From contig NC_054391.1 in the NCBI RefSeq assembly GCF_001625195.1, forward strand, positions 5,157,157-5,221,156: a stretch of DNA of 64,000 nt, written 5' to 3'. Positions 46,701 through 59,000 of the stretch are shown piece by piece. Below the pieces are notes generated by a model that worked only from the letters and a program-made list of their open reading frames with translations, had not been told where the DNA came from and did not search any database. The position numbers and the translations under genes were made by a program. Origin of the DNA: Drechmeria coniospora. Its lineage: Eukaryota > Ascomycota > Sordariomycetes > Hypocreales > Ophiocordycipitaceae. How positions within the stretch are numbered: position 1 is the stretch's first letter; each line of letters starts with the position of its first letter.

Positions 46701-49700
46701 GCCCGCCGCGCGGCCATGACTGCTCCAACGAAATCCTCGCCGGCACGTTGAGGCCTTTACCAACCGGCGGTTTCTTCGCCTGCACCGGGTAGACGGTGGC
46801 GGACCGAGGCTCAAGCTGAACGATGCTTCCGCAAATCTCCTCGACCTCGATGTTGCTGATGTCCACGGGAACCTTGAAGGTGATGGAGCCGACGTGGTCG
46901 CGACCGACGGTAAAGCTGTCGATCCTCTGTCGCTGCATTCGGTTCATGCCAAGCAGCTCCTCCTTGCTCGGTTTCATCCAGTAGTCGCCAGGCACATTGT
47001 CGAAGCCGGTGGCCTTGGGCGGCTCGGGTGTGGAAGAGTTGTCCTCCTCGTGGACGATGGCCAGCTCGTTGCCCTTGACCTGCTCCATCTCGGGCGTTTT
47101 CGAGCCGTTCGTTCCGATCGACAAGCGCCCTTGGCGGGTGGCGCCCTCGTCTTCAACGTGGGAGCTTGGCGAGTCCTCTGGTGGTGCAGGCAGCGCGCCG
47201 CGAACAGGCGCGCTTTCCTCCCCATCGACGTTGCTCGTGTCGAAGCTGACTCGCTTCGTCAGCTTGCGGGTGCTCGGGCCGCCATCCGATGCGTTCTTCT
47301 CCTTCTGGGGGGTGGAAAAGAGATCACTCCTGATTTCCCTGTTGATGACGAGCTTCTTAGACCCAATGCTTCCAAACCAGCGAGAACTAGAGTTGGTGGA
47401 GAAGGCTCCAGGGGCGAGGATGCTGTCCTCGGTGTTGAAGCTTCGGCGAAGGTTGTTCGTGGACATGCTCTTGCTCAATGAACCGGAGGCGCTGGAGCCG
47501 AGAAGGCTGCGGCCGAGGCCGCCAGGGGTGCTTGAGATGCTGCTCGCGGGACTGGCACCAGGGGTGCCGTAGGCGCCGTACGAGAAGCCGAAGCCCCTCT
47601 TCTGGGGGGTTCCGAAGCGAGAGGCGGCCGCGGGTGCGAGCTTGTACATGGGCAGGATGGAGCTCCTGCGAGGTTTCGAGTTGCCGATGACGGACGTTGC
47701 GAGCGGGCCGGGATTGGTGACCTCGTTGCCGCCGATGCCCGCGAAGAGAGAAGGGCTTCCGTAGGCGGAGACATCGTTGAGGTTTGCCGTCAGGCCCTGA
47801 GGGGCATTGCTTCCCTGCTGCGAAGTACCTAGCAGAGACCCGCCGAGTCCGGGGTTCTGCACCTGCTGCTGATTGGTACCGCCGAAGAGCGAGCTCCCTT
47901 GCGTCTGGTTGTTCTGTCCGCCAAACAGGCCGGAGCCGGCGACCTGGTTCGTCGAGCCGAAGAGGCCGCCCGGCTTTTGCTGCGTGCTGTTGGCCGCTCC
48001 GAACAGGGAGGAACCGGTTGCCTGCTGGGTCTGGTTGCTTGCACCCAGGCTTCCGAACAGTCCACCGCCTCCAGCGGTGGCTGTCTGCGCCGTATTCGTG
48101 TTGCCGAAAAGACCGCCGCCGGTGTTGGGTTTTGCGGCGCCGAAGAGGCCACCGCCGGCGGCGGCGGTGTTGGCGCCAAATCCAGTTGCGTTCTGTTGCT
48201 GGTTGTTGGCGGTACCGAAGAGCCCGCCGCCGGTGGTGGTGGTGCTCGCGCCAAACAAGCCCCCAGTTGCAGGCTTCTGCTGGTTGCCGCCGAAGAGGCC
48301 TCCGGTCTGCTGGGTCTGGTTCTGGGCGCCGAAGCCGGCTCCGAAGGCGCCGCCCGTGTTTTGCTGCTGCGCTTGCTGCTGCTGAGCATTGCCAAAGAGA
48401 CCGCCGCCGGTAGCCAGTGTGTTGTTCGTGTTGCCGAAGAGCCCGCCACCAGCCGTGTTGGTGTTTGCGGCGCCAAAGCCAGCTCCCGTGTTGCCGAATG
48501 CCGTGGCGTTGGTGTTTGCCGCGGCTGTATTCCCGAAGCTGAAGCCAGATCCTTGAGGTTTATTGGCTTGGTTGCTCGCGCCGAAAAGACCGCCACCGGT
48601 GTTGGTGTTGGCGGCAGCACCGAAGGCACCGGTGGTGTTCGTTGCAGCTCCAAAACCACCGGCAGCAGCGTTGCCTCCGAACAAACCACCTCCGGTTTGC
48701 TGAGTTGCGCTGGTTCCAAAAAGTCCTCCGCTAGGCTTGCTGGCACCGAACAGGCCGCCGGCGGCGTTGGCTTGGGTGTTGGCAGCACCGAATCCGCCGG
48801 TGCCCGTCTGGCCAAAGGCGGTCGTGTTGGCGGTGTTGCCTGTTCCAAAGAGCCCACCGGTGGTGTTGGTGGTCGTTGCGGCGCCGAAGCCGGTTGTCGT
48901 CGACTGATTGCTTGCGCCGAAGCCGCCTCCAAAATTGGAGCCGACGCCAAAGGCGCCAGCTCCGCTGGCATTGCCGTGGCGGCGTCCTTGGACGTAATCT
49001 GTCAGCCGTAGCTCGTCAGACGACCACTTCTTATAGGGATCCTGAAACAGCACGTTCTGGTACGAGTTCGTCTGGTTGCTCGTCGGTTCCTTCTCGGTGA
49101 ATGCCTGGAACGGGGTGGTGTTGGTGCCCGGGGGGTCGCCCACACCACCTCCGAGGCCAGGGTTGTTGGCGGCACCGAAGCCGCCGGTGCCGAAGCCGCC
49201 GGTGGTGTTCGTGTTACCGCCGCCGAATAGTGACGTTCCCGCGGTGGCCGTGGTCCCGAACCCCGTCTTGTTGGCGTTGTTGCCACCGAAGAGCCCGCCA
49301 CCGGTCGTGTTGGCGGCCGCCGTGCCGGCTCCGAACGGGGATGAGGTGTTGGCGGTGCCGCCGAAGCCTCCAAAGGCAGACGTTCCGGCATTGTTGTTGC
49401 TCACGGGTGAGCCGAACAATCCACCGGTCGTGTTGGCGGCGCCGAAGGCTGGCTTGCCTCCGAAGCCGCCAGCTGCCGTATTCGCCGCGGCCCCAAACAT
49501 GGTGCCACCCGTGTTGGCGGCTTGACCAAAACCACCTGCGTTGGCACCCTGACCGAAGCCGCCCGTGTTGGTAGCTCCAAAAGCTGAAGGGATGCATGTC
49601 AGTGCACGGTACGATACGACGGGGCACGACACGACACGACAGCAAGGGTTCGCTCGGTGAACTCACCTGACGTCGTCGTGTTGGCTGTGTTGCTGTTCGC

Positions 49701-49778
49701 GCCGAAACCACCAAATCCACCGGATGGCTGATTATTGTTGGAGCCGAAGCCCCCAAACCCGCCGCTGCCAAACGACAT
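43750..49778 (-). CDS. NUP145: Nucleoporin NUP145, NUP98-NUP96 precursor (3 exons)
   Basis: Precursor of two nuclear-pore proteins: an FG-repeat gatekeeper (NUP98/Nup145N) and a Y-complex scaffold (NUP96/Nup145C). Exons 49778-49667, 49583-43927 and 43860-43750 give 1959 residues. Residues 1-700 are rich in GLFG/FG repeats. A GLEBS-like Gle2/Rae1-binding segment lies at about 200-235 ([26 protein letters not shown]). The autoproteolytic domain is at about 890-1042 ([34 protein letters not shown]), and cleavage is expected at HF/T between residues 1042 and 1043. The NUP96 half follows, with the helical region near [12 protein letters not shown] to the end. The last exon ([20 protein letters not shown]) is found only after removing the 66-bp intron and completes the family C-terminus. 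Confidence 0.96.
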
Positions 49779-51015
49779 GCTGCCGGGGGCACCTGCGGGA
49801 TGCGAGACTCGGGGAGAGAAAGTCCCTGGTCACGAGCGTACGCAGCGGTCCGCGTAAGTCGTCGACGGGGATTCGCAAGGACTCGCTTCGTGCTCGACTA
49901 GCCTCGACGGACTATTTATCGACGATAATGCACATGCGTGTGCCGGAATCGACTCGACAGGAGGTCAGCTTTCGTGGCGGCCGCGTCGCGAATGCCTCGA
50001 CGGGGCGAGGGGCGAGGGGCAGCAACGAAGCTCTGCGAGGCCACAGCAGGGCACGATGCTTGGTGAAGTCGATGGAGATGAAAACAAAGGGCGTAAGGAA
50101 AGAGGCAAGGAGGGATGAAGTGCGTGCCACGAGGGCTCGGGGCTGGTGATGGCGATGAAGTGGGTGGCGCGCCGTCAGCCAAGTACGCTTGGTGTGCGAA
50201 GTCGTGAAATGAAAGCAAGTATTTTCGAGCTGGGCTCGTCTCGTCAAGCAGGGGACGTAACACGGGCGTAGTTGCAAGTACTTCTAGTACCTACAGTACG
50301 TGTGGACATTGGGGGTACACCTACGGGTACGGCCGCTAGCAATCGGTGGCAGGTTCTGTCTGTTGTCTTACATAAGTACTAATTAGCCGTAGTGCCGTCC
50401 TGTTCAGGCTCAAGGTCCACGCTCTTGATTGGCCCAACCCTACCCAAGGCCCACAAGTACAGAGCTCCGAGTCACCTGAGGCAGCAAGCTTGCGCAGTGA
50501 GCACTGCAAATGGCCAAGGCGGGTACCTGGCGTGAAGGTCCAATTATTGTTACAGTACTTGTACACCTACTTATACAGTACACGTACTACTAGTACATGT
50601 ACTACATGGCAGTCCATGTAATGCGTACTCCGTACAGTACTCTGTACTCGCCGTAATGTTAGTATTGTATTACTGTACTTTTCGCCCAACAGCCACAAGA
50701 CAGGCCAGAACGTCGCGCGCGTCGGCCTCGCGCGTCGCACTTCGTCCGCCCAACGTCACCTTCTGCTTCGTGCGTAAGTACACACCGCATAGGTATTCCC
50801 AGAATACATACCACCGCAAACGATCGCACGTCAACCCGTAAGAAATATACCAACCCCCCTTTCAAATCGTTTCACGTGACTCCAGACGAATTTGCGCGCC
50901 TTGAGCTGGGCCAGTTGCCGACTTCACGCCTTCGTCACACCGGTTGGGGCCAACTCTGCCAGTTTCTCGGTTACTTTTTTTCATAGAAGACCCTTGGATA
51001 CTACACCTGTTGAAG
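49779..51015. other. Divergent spacer between NUP145 and CDC31, with GTAC island G
   Basis: The shared upstream region of two divergent genes. A GTAC-rich patch lies at about 50275-50665, and a TCACGTGA octamer at 50872-50879, about 140 bp before the CDC31 start. The frames at 49724-50277 are leader by-products without domains. Confidence 0.5.
50872..50879. promoter_or_regulatory. TCACGTGA E-box-type octamer upstream of CDC31
   Basis: Perfect palindrome 137 bp upstream of the CDC31 ATG. The core CACGTG is the classic bHLH site, and Cbf1 prefers a TCACGTGA context. The identical octamer is found at 8087 and 62990, also between divergent starts. Confidence 0.4.
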
Positions 51016-51750
51016 ATGAACCCGCACACAACCCCACGGCCATATCCTGCGCGCTCAATCGCATCAATCGCAGGGAACCCAAACCAGCAGCCGCAACAAC
51101 AGCATCAACCACAGACGCAGCAGCATCAGCAGCTGCCGCCGGCGCGGCCGCAGCGGCAACCTCCAGCCCACCAAGCGTCCGCCAACGAAGAGTACGGGGT
51201 GATCGCGGATGAAGACCGAGACCACATCGATGAAGTGGTAAGTCCCTGCCCAGCTCCAACCACAGGTGACTATCCGGCCGTGCCGCTCATCCCTGCATCG
51301 TAGTTCGACTTGATGGACATGAAGAAAAAGGGATGGCTCAACAGTTACGAGTTCAAACACTCCTTGGCCGCCCTTGGCTTCGAGCTGGCGAAACCAGACT
51401 ACTTCAGGGAGCTCGAGACGTACGGCTCCGTACCGCCGGACTGGCAAGATCCTCACAGCTGCCCCGTCAATCGATTATACATCTACCTCGACCCCTTCAG
51501 GCAGTGCGCCGCGAAGCTCATCGCCGGCAGAGACCCCCGCGAGGAGGCTGCCAAGGTGTTCAACATGTTCGACTACGACGGGGACGGCATCATCTCCTTC
51601 GACGACATGCGACACTTGGCCCAAGACATCAAAGACGACCGGCCAATGTCGGATGAAGAGATTCAAAGCATGATCGAGCACCTCGACCATGAGGGGAAAG
51701 GCGGCGTCAATCTTGATGAGTTCATCCAGATGATGGAAGAGGCCGGGTAA
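51016..51750 (+). CDS. CDC31: Centrin, CDC31-like EF-hand protein of the spindle pole body (2 exons)
   Basis: Small calcium-binding protein needed for spindle pole body duplication and, in the TREX-2 complex, mRNA export. Exons 51016-51237 and 51304-51750 encode 222 residues. The first 70 residues are a low-complexity extension rich in glutamine and proline. The core starts with DEDRDHIDEV/FDLMDMKKKGWLNSYEF (EF1, not a good calcium loop), then KHSLAALGFELAKPDY. A long DWQDPHSCPVNRLYI linker replaces the second hand. EF3 has a canonical loop, DYDGDGIISFDD. EF4 (DHEGKGGVNLDEF) is degraded, with K at position 5. So only one hand looks calcium-competent; this is common in fungal centrin-like proteins. 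The intron at 51238-51303 has a TAG acceptor. Assignment to Cdc31 rather than calmodulin rests on the GRDPREEAAKVFNMFD segment. Confidence 0.85.
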
Positions 51751-52427
51751 TTCTTCGGCGACGTGGCCGAGAAGGCCCTTCAATTTCACGTCGTGGGGTT
51801 CCCCTGCGCAGAAATGCACCGCTGGACAAGGATCGCCACTCGTCGATCGCCCCCTCCGGTCCGGCCGATTCGTACACGCGTCCATGGCGCGCCACCGCTC
51901 ACGGCGTCCGGCATCATGCAACAACGCTGATTGCCACTCGTCGTGCGACCAGCCGGGGCTTGTCAGGGTCGAGAGCGGGCGCCATGGCCTGTGATGCCGT
52001 TCGACCGCGTTACCTCCGGAGGGATGACGGCGACCGGCGAGGAGGCAAAGGCTGCCCTGCGCCGTGCCTTGAAAAATGTCGGGACGTTTGGGCGCATGAC
52101 GACAGAGCCGTGTTTGGATTAAGAACGGAAAGCATCCTGGCCTGCACGTTGGGAGCAATGCACACAGCTGTCACGGCCACGAATGGATGCCGTTGAAGAT
52201 GCTTCATCAAGATGAATCAAATCTAGGTTTTTCATGCGGAAGGCGCCACTTTAGATAGCCTAAGGTCGCTGACCCGCGTGCAAAGAATTCGTAATCCCGA
52301 TGGCGACATGGAAACAAAATCCCGCCCCCATTCCTGAATGAAGTCCACTTGACAACGTGAGACACCGTACAATCTTCTTCGCCTTTTCACACCTCGCACG
52401 CGGCACCGGCCGGCCCAGCAGCGCGGA
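51751..52427. other. Convergent spacer between CDC31 and the epsin gene
   Basis: About 680 bp between two convergent stops, with only trailer sequence. The frames that read across it, including a minus-strand one that overlaps CDC31, lack domains. There is no GTAC island here, in contrast to most spacers upstream of genes. Confidence 0.5.
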
Positions 52428-54305
52428 TCAGAACTGAATCAAGTCGTTGCTCTGCGGATGCTGCGGTGGCCGTTGGGTCCCGAATGGGTTGCCTCCCTGG
52501 CCGTTCATCCCAGCAGGTCCAGTCGCGTTGGAAACTTGACTCCCGTAGCTGACGTTGGGCATGCCCGTGTACTGCTGCCGCATGAAGGGGTTGGCACCCG
52601 TCGCATCTTGCGCGAGCCTCTGGACGCCCGACCCGGCGCTGTTGGCAAACGTTCCCGGAGCCGTGTGCTGGGCCGGGATGCGAAGGTCTCCCGTGTTGCC
52701 GTACGTATCCATGCCATCGCCCGTGGCGAGTAGCGAGTTCAACTTGGATTCGTACTCGCTCATACCATTCTGAGGCGTGTTGAACGACTGGTGCCGACCG
52801 AGGCCCGGCTTCTGCTGTTGGAGCTGCGGCTGCTGCTGCGGCTGCTGCTGCGGCTGCTGGTTGAAGGTCGATAGCGTCTTCTGCTCCGGCAGCGAGCCAA
52901 GGTTGGACGTCGCCGGCTTCGCCGACTGAGGGCGGCCGAACTGGGCAAACGGATTGTTGGAACCCGTGGGCGTAGGGGCCAAGGACTGCTGCTGTTGACC
53001 CTTGTTCGTCGCCCACGGATTGTTGCTGCCTGGCTGGAGGACAGGTTCGGAAGGAAGCGGCGGCTGGATTTGTGGCTGCTGCTGCTGCTGCTGCTGCTGC
53101 GCGTAGGGATTGAAGCCCGTCGGCTGCGGTTGGAAGGCCAGCATGTTCTGTTGCTGCTGGCCGTAGGGGTCCACGCCCACTCCTGGCTGCACGGCAAAGG
53201 CATTGTTGTAGCCGGGTTGAAAGCCCGTCGGCTGCGGCTGCTGGAATCCCGTGTACGCGCCGGGCATGTACCCCGTCGGCTGCGTCTGCAGTTGGTTCTG
53301 GTCGATGGGGTTGGCGAAGAAATCGACGGGGTTGCCCTGTTGATATCCTTGGTTGAAGCCGGTGTGCTGCGGCTGTGGCGTCTGCACAGGTCCGTCGTCG
53401 AACAGAGACGTCGCGTTGGTCTCCTCGCGACGCCTCCTCTCCTCCTCTTCCTTGCTAAGCTTGATGGCTTTGGCCAGGTCATCGTCGACGTCATCATTCT
53501 GCAGTCCCTGCCGCTTCTTCCTGTCCTCTTCCTCCTGGTACTTGCTCGCTTCGAGGGCCAGACGATACTCGGCATCCTCTTCATCATTCGTCGTCTGTCT
53601 ATCGCGAGGGCGTCGCGGCGGCGCCGCTTCGGGGGACTGGGGTGCGTAGTCCTCCAGGCCAGTCACCCGTGACCGCCACGACTTCGTATTGCTTCGTTCG
53701 GCCCGGAGTCGTTCTTCGTCGAGGATGAGGGATGTGAGCTCTTTCGCAGCAACCCGCACTGTCTGGGCATCAGCAAGACGATTGCAGTCTCGGTACCGCG
53801 GGGAAGGCACTGTACCGTTCTGGCCAACATCGCGGCCATCCTCGTCAATGTACTGAAATTCGCGGAGCGTCTTGATGATGTAGATGTTCTGCCGCGCCCA
53901 CGTCACAACCATCTCGGAGCCGGAATGCAAGCAATAATCCAGCACTTTGCAAGCCTTCAGCACGTGACGCCAGTTCTTTCCTTTGTCATTCAACCTTCGA
54001 TCAACGATATCCATGACATCGTGGAACTCTCCGGCTCTACACGTTGGTCCTTTTTGTCAGCGTTTTCATTTCGAGCAACATGAACTGGCACGACGTACGT
54101 GTTGAATGTCATCTGTGCTAATTCGGACAACTGACTCGACGAGGGGCCCCAGTTCTCATTGCTCGTGGCTGGCAGGCGAAGTTAGTGGCACGAGGTGAGG
54201 CTCGTCGATTCGACATGGCGCGGAGCACTCACCTTCACGGGCTTTTACCTGGGCAGAAGAGTACCCCTTGGTCACATTTTTGACGCTTCGCATCACCTTC
54301 GACAT
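52428..54305 (-). CDS. ENT1: Epsin, ENTH-domain endocytic adaptor (4 exons)
   Basis: Clathrin adaptor that binds PtdIns(4,5)P2 and ubiquitinated cargo at endocytic sites. Exons 54305-54233, 54168-54099, 54036-53816 and 53758-52428 give 564 residues. The ENTH domain occupies about 1-150 (MSKVMRSVKNVTKGYSSAQV, ENWGPSS, LAQMTFNT/AGEFHDVMDIVDRR, GKNWRHVLKACKVLDYCLHS, YIIKTLREFQYIDEDGRD). The third intron (53759-53815) is 57 bp and stop-free, so an unspliced reading inserts 19 extra residues between GQN and VRVAAKELTSLI; the continuous ENTH sequence favours splicing. Two UIMs follow (EDAEYRLALEASKYQEE, DDLAKAIKLSKEEEE). A glutamine-rich region contains several NPF motifs for EH proteins. A terminal DLIQF fits a clathrin box. 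It is the counterpart of yeast Ent1/Ent2; which one cannot be told. Confidence 0.93.
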
Positions 54306-56084
54306 GATGGGCGACTGTGGTTGACTTCAACTGCGAAAGTCGATGTCGTACGCCGCCGGAGTTGCGACCCAGGCACCCTCTGCAAGTGCCGATGGAAATG
54401 GCGCAGATGGCGACGGTTGAGGCAACCAGGCAAACGGCAATACTTCAGCGAACTCGGACAGCCTGTAGTGAACGATGCCGGTACAGTAACGCCGACGGAA
54501 CGTCGTTGCTCGAGGAGAATCCAACGATCGAGAGTCACCTCGTCGGATGGTTGTTGCCGTCGAGATGGGAGCCAGGGATGATGGTGCGGAGGGTGAGAAT
54601 GTGCGGTCAAGGAAGCAAGATCAAATCGGTCGCCAGAATCACTGCTGGACCGTGGAGGTGAGCCAGTGTTTGAGATGACCGGGTGTAACGTGCGGATTGA
54701 AGCGTTGAGATGGACGTCGTCAGCTTGAGCACGGCGGTGGAGGTAGGGATTTGCCAAGGTTGCGTATACGTAGCCCCCCCATGTGACGGCATTACTTACT
54801 CTTAGTTGTCGTCAGTGTCGTAATTAGGTACTGCACTGCCTGGTTACTAGTGCACCTCCAGCGTACTGTGTACAGTATGGAGTTCGGTGAGGACGTCGCA
54901 CAGAACTTAGTCAGCAACTCAAGGCATTAAATTGGATCCCCAACGAGTTCACGGGGCTCGGCACCCAATAGGCAGGTGCACGGGCACCACCCCTACGAAA
55001 TTCAATCAGTACACCGTACGGAGTACCTGTACTTGATACGGAGTAATCAACACAAGCAATTACTCCGTCCAGAGTACAACTACATCTAAGCACAGTAAGT
55101 ACATCTACGGAGTCCTATATAAGTATATTACTCCGTACCATTTGCAGCACTTCTATTTACAGTACTTTTACTCCTATGCTGTACTTAGGCATTAGCACAT
55201 CTGTCCCGTAGTACCTACAACCTACCTGCCAGGTAATAGTAGTTAGCTACAAGTAATTACATGTTCCAGGACATGTCGTGTTGAAGGTGCATTACTGCTC
55301 AGGTAATTATTACTACTCCGTACAGGACTCCGTCCTTGAACATACCTACCTAGGTAGTTGTAAGTAAGCCTAGTAAATACCCGTCTGGCCAGGTATAAAA
55401 TACACCGAGCTTGTGTCACGATCTGAATACCCTGAGCACTACGATGGCCATTTGACGAGCATGCAGAGGTGGACGATGTAGTAATGAATCACAGATAGCC
55501 TGAATATCTACGCGTACGTGTAAACTAGGCTATCGTCCCCTTCCAATCTCCAGTCCTCTCAAAAAGGTTCGTATGCATGGCCCGGCCCGTGAAGCTGAAG
55601 GCTCCTTTGCTTCGTCACGCAGCTCTACGTGTGACAAACAGTAATGGAGGCGGCCAGCTAGCCAAGGCGTCACCGCCATCTCGGCAGACCAGCACAGGGA
55701 GGGCCGCAAGAGCATTTTGCGCTGCATATACCTGAATCAACGGCGTAATGCTTTCATGTGTACTGGAGTAATGTTCGCCCTCACAGTCCAGTGAACATCT
55801 CCATCTCCATAGATTCTCAAGTGCAACATCCCAAGTGTCGGCAAAGGCACGCATACTGCAATGTGGCAAAGCAAGGCCAGGTCTCAAGTCCATCAACAGG
55901 TAGCTTCCTTGGTTCCAAGAATCTAGATTGCATAATGCTCAACAATGCCAAGATAATCAAGGCTGCAGCGCCCCGAGGTATAAAGTATCGTGTCAAATAG
56001 CGCTGCTCTGCGCCGTGCGCCGGGAAGCAGGTCCCTAAGCCTCACCCACCAAGGCCTATTAATCTGGCTGAAAGGATGGTCGTC
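54306..56084. other. Spacer between SAS3-like gene and epsin, with GTAC island H
   Basis: Nearly 1.8 kb upstream of epsin and downstream of the acetyltransferase gene. The first 450 bp contains frames on both strands with no domain and is probably epsin leader. The island listed at 54820-55400 follows. The stretch 55440-56084 looks like ordinary trailer DNA without features. Confidence 0.5.
54820..55400. repeat. GTAC-rich intergenic island H with an ACGGAGTAAT hairpin
   Basis: Carries the usual words (ACTCCGTAC, AAGTACTT, ACCTACCT) in both orientations. An exact 10-bp inverted repeat, ACGGAGTAAT at 55038-55047 and ATTACTCCGT at 55059-55068, surrounds an 11-nt loop. There are no terminal inverted repeats or open frames that would suggest a known transposon. 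Confidence 0.7.
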
Positions 56085-59000
56085 TCACTCGTCTTCTCCT
56101 TCGGCGTCCATGTCCATTCCGGCTGACAAGACGGCCGCCGGTCCGTTCAATGTCGTGCCGCTCGCCACGACAATTTGAACCTCGTCCTTGACCGGCTGAT
56201 CGGTTGCTTCGGCATTCTCCACGTCGCAGCTTCTACCCTCTCCGTCGCCTTTCAGTAGCGACTGCCGCTCGAGCCATCCCGGTGGTAGGCCGGGTCCGCT
56301 GGCAGCATTGCCGTAGTCGGACTTCTTCGTTCCCTTGGGCCACCGGCCAGGCCCGCGCCCGGTGCCCCCGGTCTTCCGTCGCGAGGAACCGCTCCTGGCA
56401 CGGCTCGCCGCCGAACGCCGGCTGCTTCCTTCCGGCCGTTTCAACCGTGCAACGCTCGAGGGCGGCCGAGGGGCGCTCGGACGAGCCACGCTGAGCCTTG
56501 ATCGTTCTGCGCGTCGACTCGTCGTGATTGGTGGGAAGACCTCGAACCGCGTCGGCGGTATGCCCTTGTACGGCATCGCCCACATCTCCATCTCCGCAGG
56601 CGCGTCCTCCATGTCTTGGTCTTGCGGCTCCGCGTTCTCCTTATTCTCGAGCGCTTCCTTTTTCCCCGCCACGGCAGCCTCTGCTGCCTCATCCGCCGGG
56701 ACGTCATCCTCGCCGGGTACGTCGGACCCCTGCTGGCTTGCCGCCACGCTCGTGCTGTTGGGCAAAGGATTGGGCTCGGGGCCGACGGTGTCGTCACCCT
56801 CCTGCACCTTGACCTCGTCCTCTTCTCGAGGCGCAATCGTGCTGATTGGCGGGCCAAGCTCAAAGTTGACCGCGTTACTTCGCCCCATGACGTACGGCGT
56901 CCATGCCAGAGCCTCTGGCTTCAACGTGACGTAGCCTTTCGACTCCCATTTCGCCACATACTGCCTGCAGTAGTCCAGGTCCACGCGGAATGCGTACAAC
57001 TGCGTTTGGGGGTCTCGAACCAAGGCGCGAAGTCCTTCGAGAGCGGAAACGACATCATCAGCCGTCATGCCCGTGTCGTCCGATATTTGCTTCACGCTGA
57101 GTCCCGTCGTCTGCAGCCGTTTCCGCTCCGCAAATTTCAAAAAGTACTGGCACATTTCCAGACGCCAGTAGTTGCGATAGGACACGAGGCCCATGTCGGA
57201 TAGCGGCTTCTCGGGCGAGCCCGTCTTCTGCTCGACTTTGGTAAGGAGATAGGAAAAGTCGATGAGCAGATTTCCGTAACCCTTTCGCTGATGAATCGGC
57301 AACGTGAGGATGCACGACACATTGTTCTGGCTGCTCGCTCGCTTCTCTTTCGAAAAGTAGCCGACGAAATGATATCCGCACTCGTCATATTCGCACAGTA
57401 TATAGAACAAGAACGGCTCCACGTCGTAGTATAGCGTTTTGGAGCCGAGGAAAAGCTTCGCCAAGAGGCACAGGTTTTGGCAGTAGACGGGGTGCTTGCG
57501 TCCGTCCACTTCGAAGATCGACACCGACCCATGCCGGTAGATCTCGTCGCCAGGCGGATGCTTCGTCGGGCACTTGAGCTTGTGCCTCCAAGCAACGTAG
57601 TCCGAGTTCATGTACTTGAGGCAAAACTCGCAGATGTAGAGGACTCGGTTTCGGCTGTATTCGGCCGGGTAGGGTGCCGCATACCACGTGTCAATCTCCC
57701 ATCCTCCAAACTCGATGCACTCGATCTGGCTGACGTTGTCGTTGTTTTTCTTGTGCTTCCGCAGCGGCGTTTCGGTCTCCCCCTGCATCTGCATGATCCG
57801 AGTTCGCCATTCGTCTTCTGCCTTCTGCTTTGCCTGGTCGAATCTCTTGCGGTCATCCGGCATAGGGAGCGTCTTGGATGTGTCTGCCTCGATTTCGGAC
57901 AAGATGCCGCCGTACGGTTTGCCCTTGGCATCGTCCGTCTCCTTGTCGAAGAAGGAATAGAAAGGCTGGGAGTACAAGTCCGAGGTGAATGGAGTCGGAA
58001 GTGCGCTGAGAGGAGTGGGCGCAGGTGCAGTCGTTGGGCGAGCAGGCGTCAAGCGGGGGGGCACAGCTGGCCTTGATATCCCACCAGGGGTGCTGCCAAG
58101 ATTGACACCAACCGTGCCGGCACCACCGGGGTGTTTCTTGTGACGCCGTCGGCGCGACAGAATTTCCTTCAGATTACCTGGTCGTACTTGAATCTTGATG
58201 ACCAGCGAGGTGCGCGAGTGCTTGACGACAGTGACAGGAATCGGAGCGGCCGCCATGACTTTTAGCCGCAGTGTCCTTGGCCTCGCCAGCTCGGTCGACT
58301 GGTCGGCGATTCCGCCATCGTCAACGGTGGCGTCATTGGAAACGTTTCGTCGACGCTTTCGCACGGGACCTGAGCCCTCCTCGTCTGGCTCGGTATAGGA
58401 TGACTTCCTCTTTCGCCGTGCACGAAAACTTTCGGTGCTGCCACGATCCAGGTCTCTGTCGTTTGAATCGGAGCGACCGTCTGTGCTCATCTTCTCACTT
58501 GACAACTTGGCAGTGTCTGAGCGCCGTGACGAGGACCGCTGGACGCTGGGGGTTTCTTTCGTTTCGTCGGCCTGATCGACATCATCATCGTCCGGCTCCA
58601 GTTCTGCTGTCAAACAATCAGGGCATTTCCACGATTGAGCGTCTGCGGCATGTTTGTTAGTTGAGGGGCACTGGCAAAGTTCAACAAGGCACTCACTATT
58701 CTCCTCCGTCAAGGAGATGGCGTCACGGGCACATTGTTGATGCGCTGCTGATGTTAGCCCATTATTGTTCACTATTGTCTATTGCGACTGCTGGCTGATC
58801 CGTACCGTTGTCGCTGCAGCGAGAGCAAGCGAGAAATGCTTCAAAGTCCTCACTGGGATCATTCTCCTCGTCTTGCTTGCAGAATATGCACGTGTTCGGT
58901 AGGGCTGCGTCTGACTCCTCATCCTCGTCGGCGCCGTCGGCCTCATCCCACATGGCTTCGTCATCGTCGGATTCTTCTTCGGCGGCGCTCGGCAGGTCGG

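Noticed and set aside
47829..49011. Long frames (370-380 codons) on both strands within the FG-repeat part of NUP145
   Set aside because: Repetitive FG/GLFG coding DNA stays open in several frames; only the NUP145 frame gives FG repeats, GLEBS and the autoproteolytic domain.
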